A DNA stretch of 64,000 bases. Source: Hippopus hippopus. Lineage: Eukaryota > Mollusca > Bivalvia > Cardiida > Cardiidae. Position numbers and translations under genes: made by a program. Where the stretch lies: the NCBI GenBank assembly GCA_946811185.2, contig OX328096.1, positions 51,474,252-51,538,251 on the forward strand, written 5' to 3'. The notes beneath the pieces were generated by a model. It did no database searches, was not told the DNA's origin, and saw nothing but the letters and a program-made list of their open reading frames with translations. Below, one piece after another: positions 62,483-64,000 of this stretch. Position 1 is the first letter of the stretch. Every line of letters begins with the position of its first letter.

Positions 62483-64000
62483 GTAAGTCTTATTAAAGTT
62501 ACTACTAGTTTCTTTGTGTTTTTCATCAAACTTGTCTTGACTCCATGCAAAAGGATGAAAGTTCAGACTTGTCTAAACTGAAACCATTTGCAGGCAGTAA
62601 ATTGATCTAGTTTTAATGATTGGATTTGTCCTTGAAAGGGTACAAATCATTGTGACAAAAGAAAAAATGCTGGTTGTCAATATTTTCTCTTCTCACAATG
62701 TTTGCAAAGGCTTATTTTCATGGGGTTGTTAAAACTTGGAATTATTAACCAAAGGGTTAAAATTTTTACTTGCTGAAAACATTGTGGGAAAAGGGGAAAA
62801 ATGCTTATGACTAGCATTTTGTCTGTTTTCCATAATGTTTGCTACCCTTTTAAAGACCAGTTCCAACAATTAAGCCGTTCTTGATTTGTCATCTGCAAGT
62901 GCTTTCAAATTCTGGTACAGAGTTGACCTCCTCTTGCTACAGGGCTAGAAATTGATGGATCTTGACCCCAAGCTTGGTAATGCTTTTGTCAGTGATTGAT
63001 GACTGACATTGCTAGGGCACACATTCTCCTGTTTTAACCCTTTACCACACGACCAATTTTAGACCGGTCCGAATTGAAAGCATTTGCAGAGGACAGTTTC
63101 AATGTGGATCATACGAAATGAATTTTCTTTGATAGGGTAGAAAACATTGTGGGAAAAGGAGAAAATGCTGGTTACCAGCATTTTCTCCTTTTCCCACAAT
63201 GTTTTCAAAAGCCTTCTCTATCAGGGGTGTCAAAAGTCGTCATTGTGTGGTAAAGGGTTAATGCAAAGTTGTTTCAATGATATTTTTACTCGAAAGCTGC
63301 AATGGCTTTGAGTGTTATACAAAAACAAAAGTAAAAGCGATTCTGAGAATGCATTGAAAGGTGAACTGGTTGCGCAGATATGACTAAAATAAACTTGAAA
63401 ATGGCTTTTACTCTTTACCAGAAGAAAAAAATTGAAGATTTGTCCAAATTAAAATCACGTGCAGACTACAAACTAAATGTTGCCTAAATTTAAAGATTTG
63501 TCTTTGAGTTGGAAAAAAAAAGGGGGGGGGGGAGGAGAAAATGATGGATACTACTATTTGCTCCTTTTCCCAACATTTTTTTTCAAAAGCCCTTTTTCCA
63601 AGGGTCATTCAAATAGGAGATGTGCTTTTTACCCTTTACCACAAAATCCTCAGTTTCAACCAATCTGAGGAAAGTAGCTTTTTGAAAGCCTTGCTGGAAC
63701 AGGAGAAAATTGCAGATAACCAGCATTTTTCAACCCTACTACAGAAAAATAACATCATGTGAATTACATTTAATGTGCTGTCAGCAAGTGCTTCGAATTC
63801 CAACTAATCCAAAGTCTGGTGAAGATTTAACCCTTTACCAAACAATCCCTGGGGAAGACATCTTTTGAAAACATTCTTGGGAAAAGGAGAAAATGATGGT
63901 GACCAGTTTTTTATCCTTTGGCCATAATAATGTTTTCTACTCTTTCTAAGGCAAATTCCAACATTTTGACTGCAATTAATTTGTTGTTTACCAATGCTTT
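62483..64000. repeat. Intron 38 (to window end): MITE-1 copies
   Basis: Copies at about 62530-62759, 62760-62930, 63034-63261 (complete, hairpin about 63142-63202), 63407-63640 (with a run of about 10 G near 63523), 63637-63830 and 63828-64000 (cut by the window edge). No further exon was found. Confidence 0.65.

Larger units (their letters stand above)
59487..61315 (-). mobile_element. mariner transposon with 37-bp TIRs and TA duplication
   Basis: The ends CGAGGGTTGTTCGGAAAGTT and the inverted copy at 61279-61315 match over 37 bp with one mismatch. They are flanked by TA at 59485-59486 and 61316-61317. Removing the element restores an uninterrupted palindromic repeat (GATATG-TA-GAAAATTCACC), as in the intact copy around 33280. 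At about 1.83 kb it is longer than a typical 1.3-kb mariner. Confidence 0.85.
58677..62395. repeat. Intron 37: palindromic repeats, one carrying a mariner
   Basis: MITE-1 at about 58791-58985. GCGCAG-type repeat at about 58995-59250. A second starts near 59340, is interrupted by the mariner (59487-61315) and ends near 61437. MITE-1 at about 61640-61869. A 270-bp palindromic repeat at 62080-62349, a relative of the one at 5135-5396, ends 46 nt before exon 38. Confidence 0.7.

Overview
The window is a piece of a eukaryotic, intron-rich genome, most likely a bivalve mollusc (a heterodont such as a dreissenid or venerid mussel or clam). That assignment is inference from the repeats: palindromes built on GCCTGCGCAGnCTGCGCAGGC, tandem-repeat elements ending in a GGCCCTnnnAGGGCC-type hairpin, and tRNA-derived SINEs. 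No species was confirmed.

Almost the whole window is one plus-strand gene, a giant cadherin whose first exons and last exons (including any transmembrane and cytoplasmic part) lie outside. I could place 38 consecutive coding exons (1005-62482). They join in frame to 6446 nt, about 2148 residues, with no missing exon in the alternating pattern. From 1005 to 45940 the exons alternate between a short A type (about 39-47 codons, middle of an extracellular cadherin repeat, EC) and a longer B type (about 59-68 codons, end of one EC and start of the next). All of these introns are phase 0. Three exons (22095-22406, 27995-28318, 42267-42599) are A+B or B+A fusions from apparent intron loss. Seventeen ECs of this kind are followed by two diverged ECs (exons 32-35) with changed intron phases, a basic RRKR site and one canonical DANDNDP linker. 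Exons 36-38 then look like a membrane-adjacent domain of the cadherin-23/protocadherin-15 type.

The most unusual protein feature is that most EC linkers read x-R-N-x-N-x-P-x-F instead of D-x-N-D-N-x-P-x-F. The asparagines, proline and phenylalanine are kept while the acidic calcium ligands are lost. LDRE-type motifs are also not seen in the A exons.

The remaining 90% is intron. It is packed with about 60 copies of a roughly 225-bp TTAA-flanked MITE (called MITE-1 here) with a near-perfect 29-bp-arm hairpin at its centre; one copy at 41991-42155 shows a clean TTAA target duplication. Other repeats are a second MITE (MITE-2), two or more SINE families, palindromic GCGCAG repeats, three tandem-repeat-carrying Helentron-like elements (13617-14872, 35503-37115, 55026-57085), a mariner element (59487-61315) with a decayed transposase holding an apparent 126-nt intron, a broken hAT/DUF4371-like gene fragment (about 17570-18640), a 1.25-kb long-TIR element (44164-45417) and a 152-bp foldback (57801-57952). 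No rRNA, CRISPR, promoter or poly(A) site of the cadherin gene was found.
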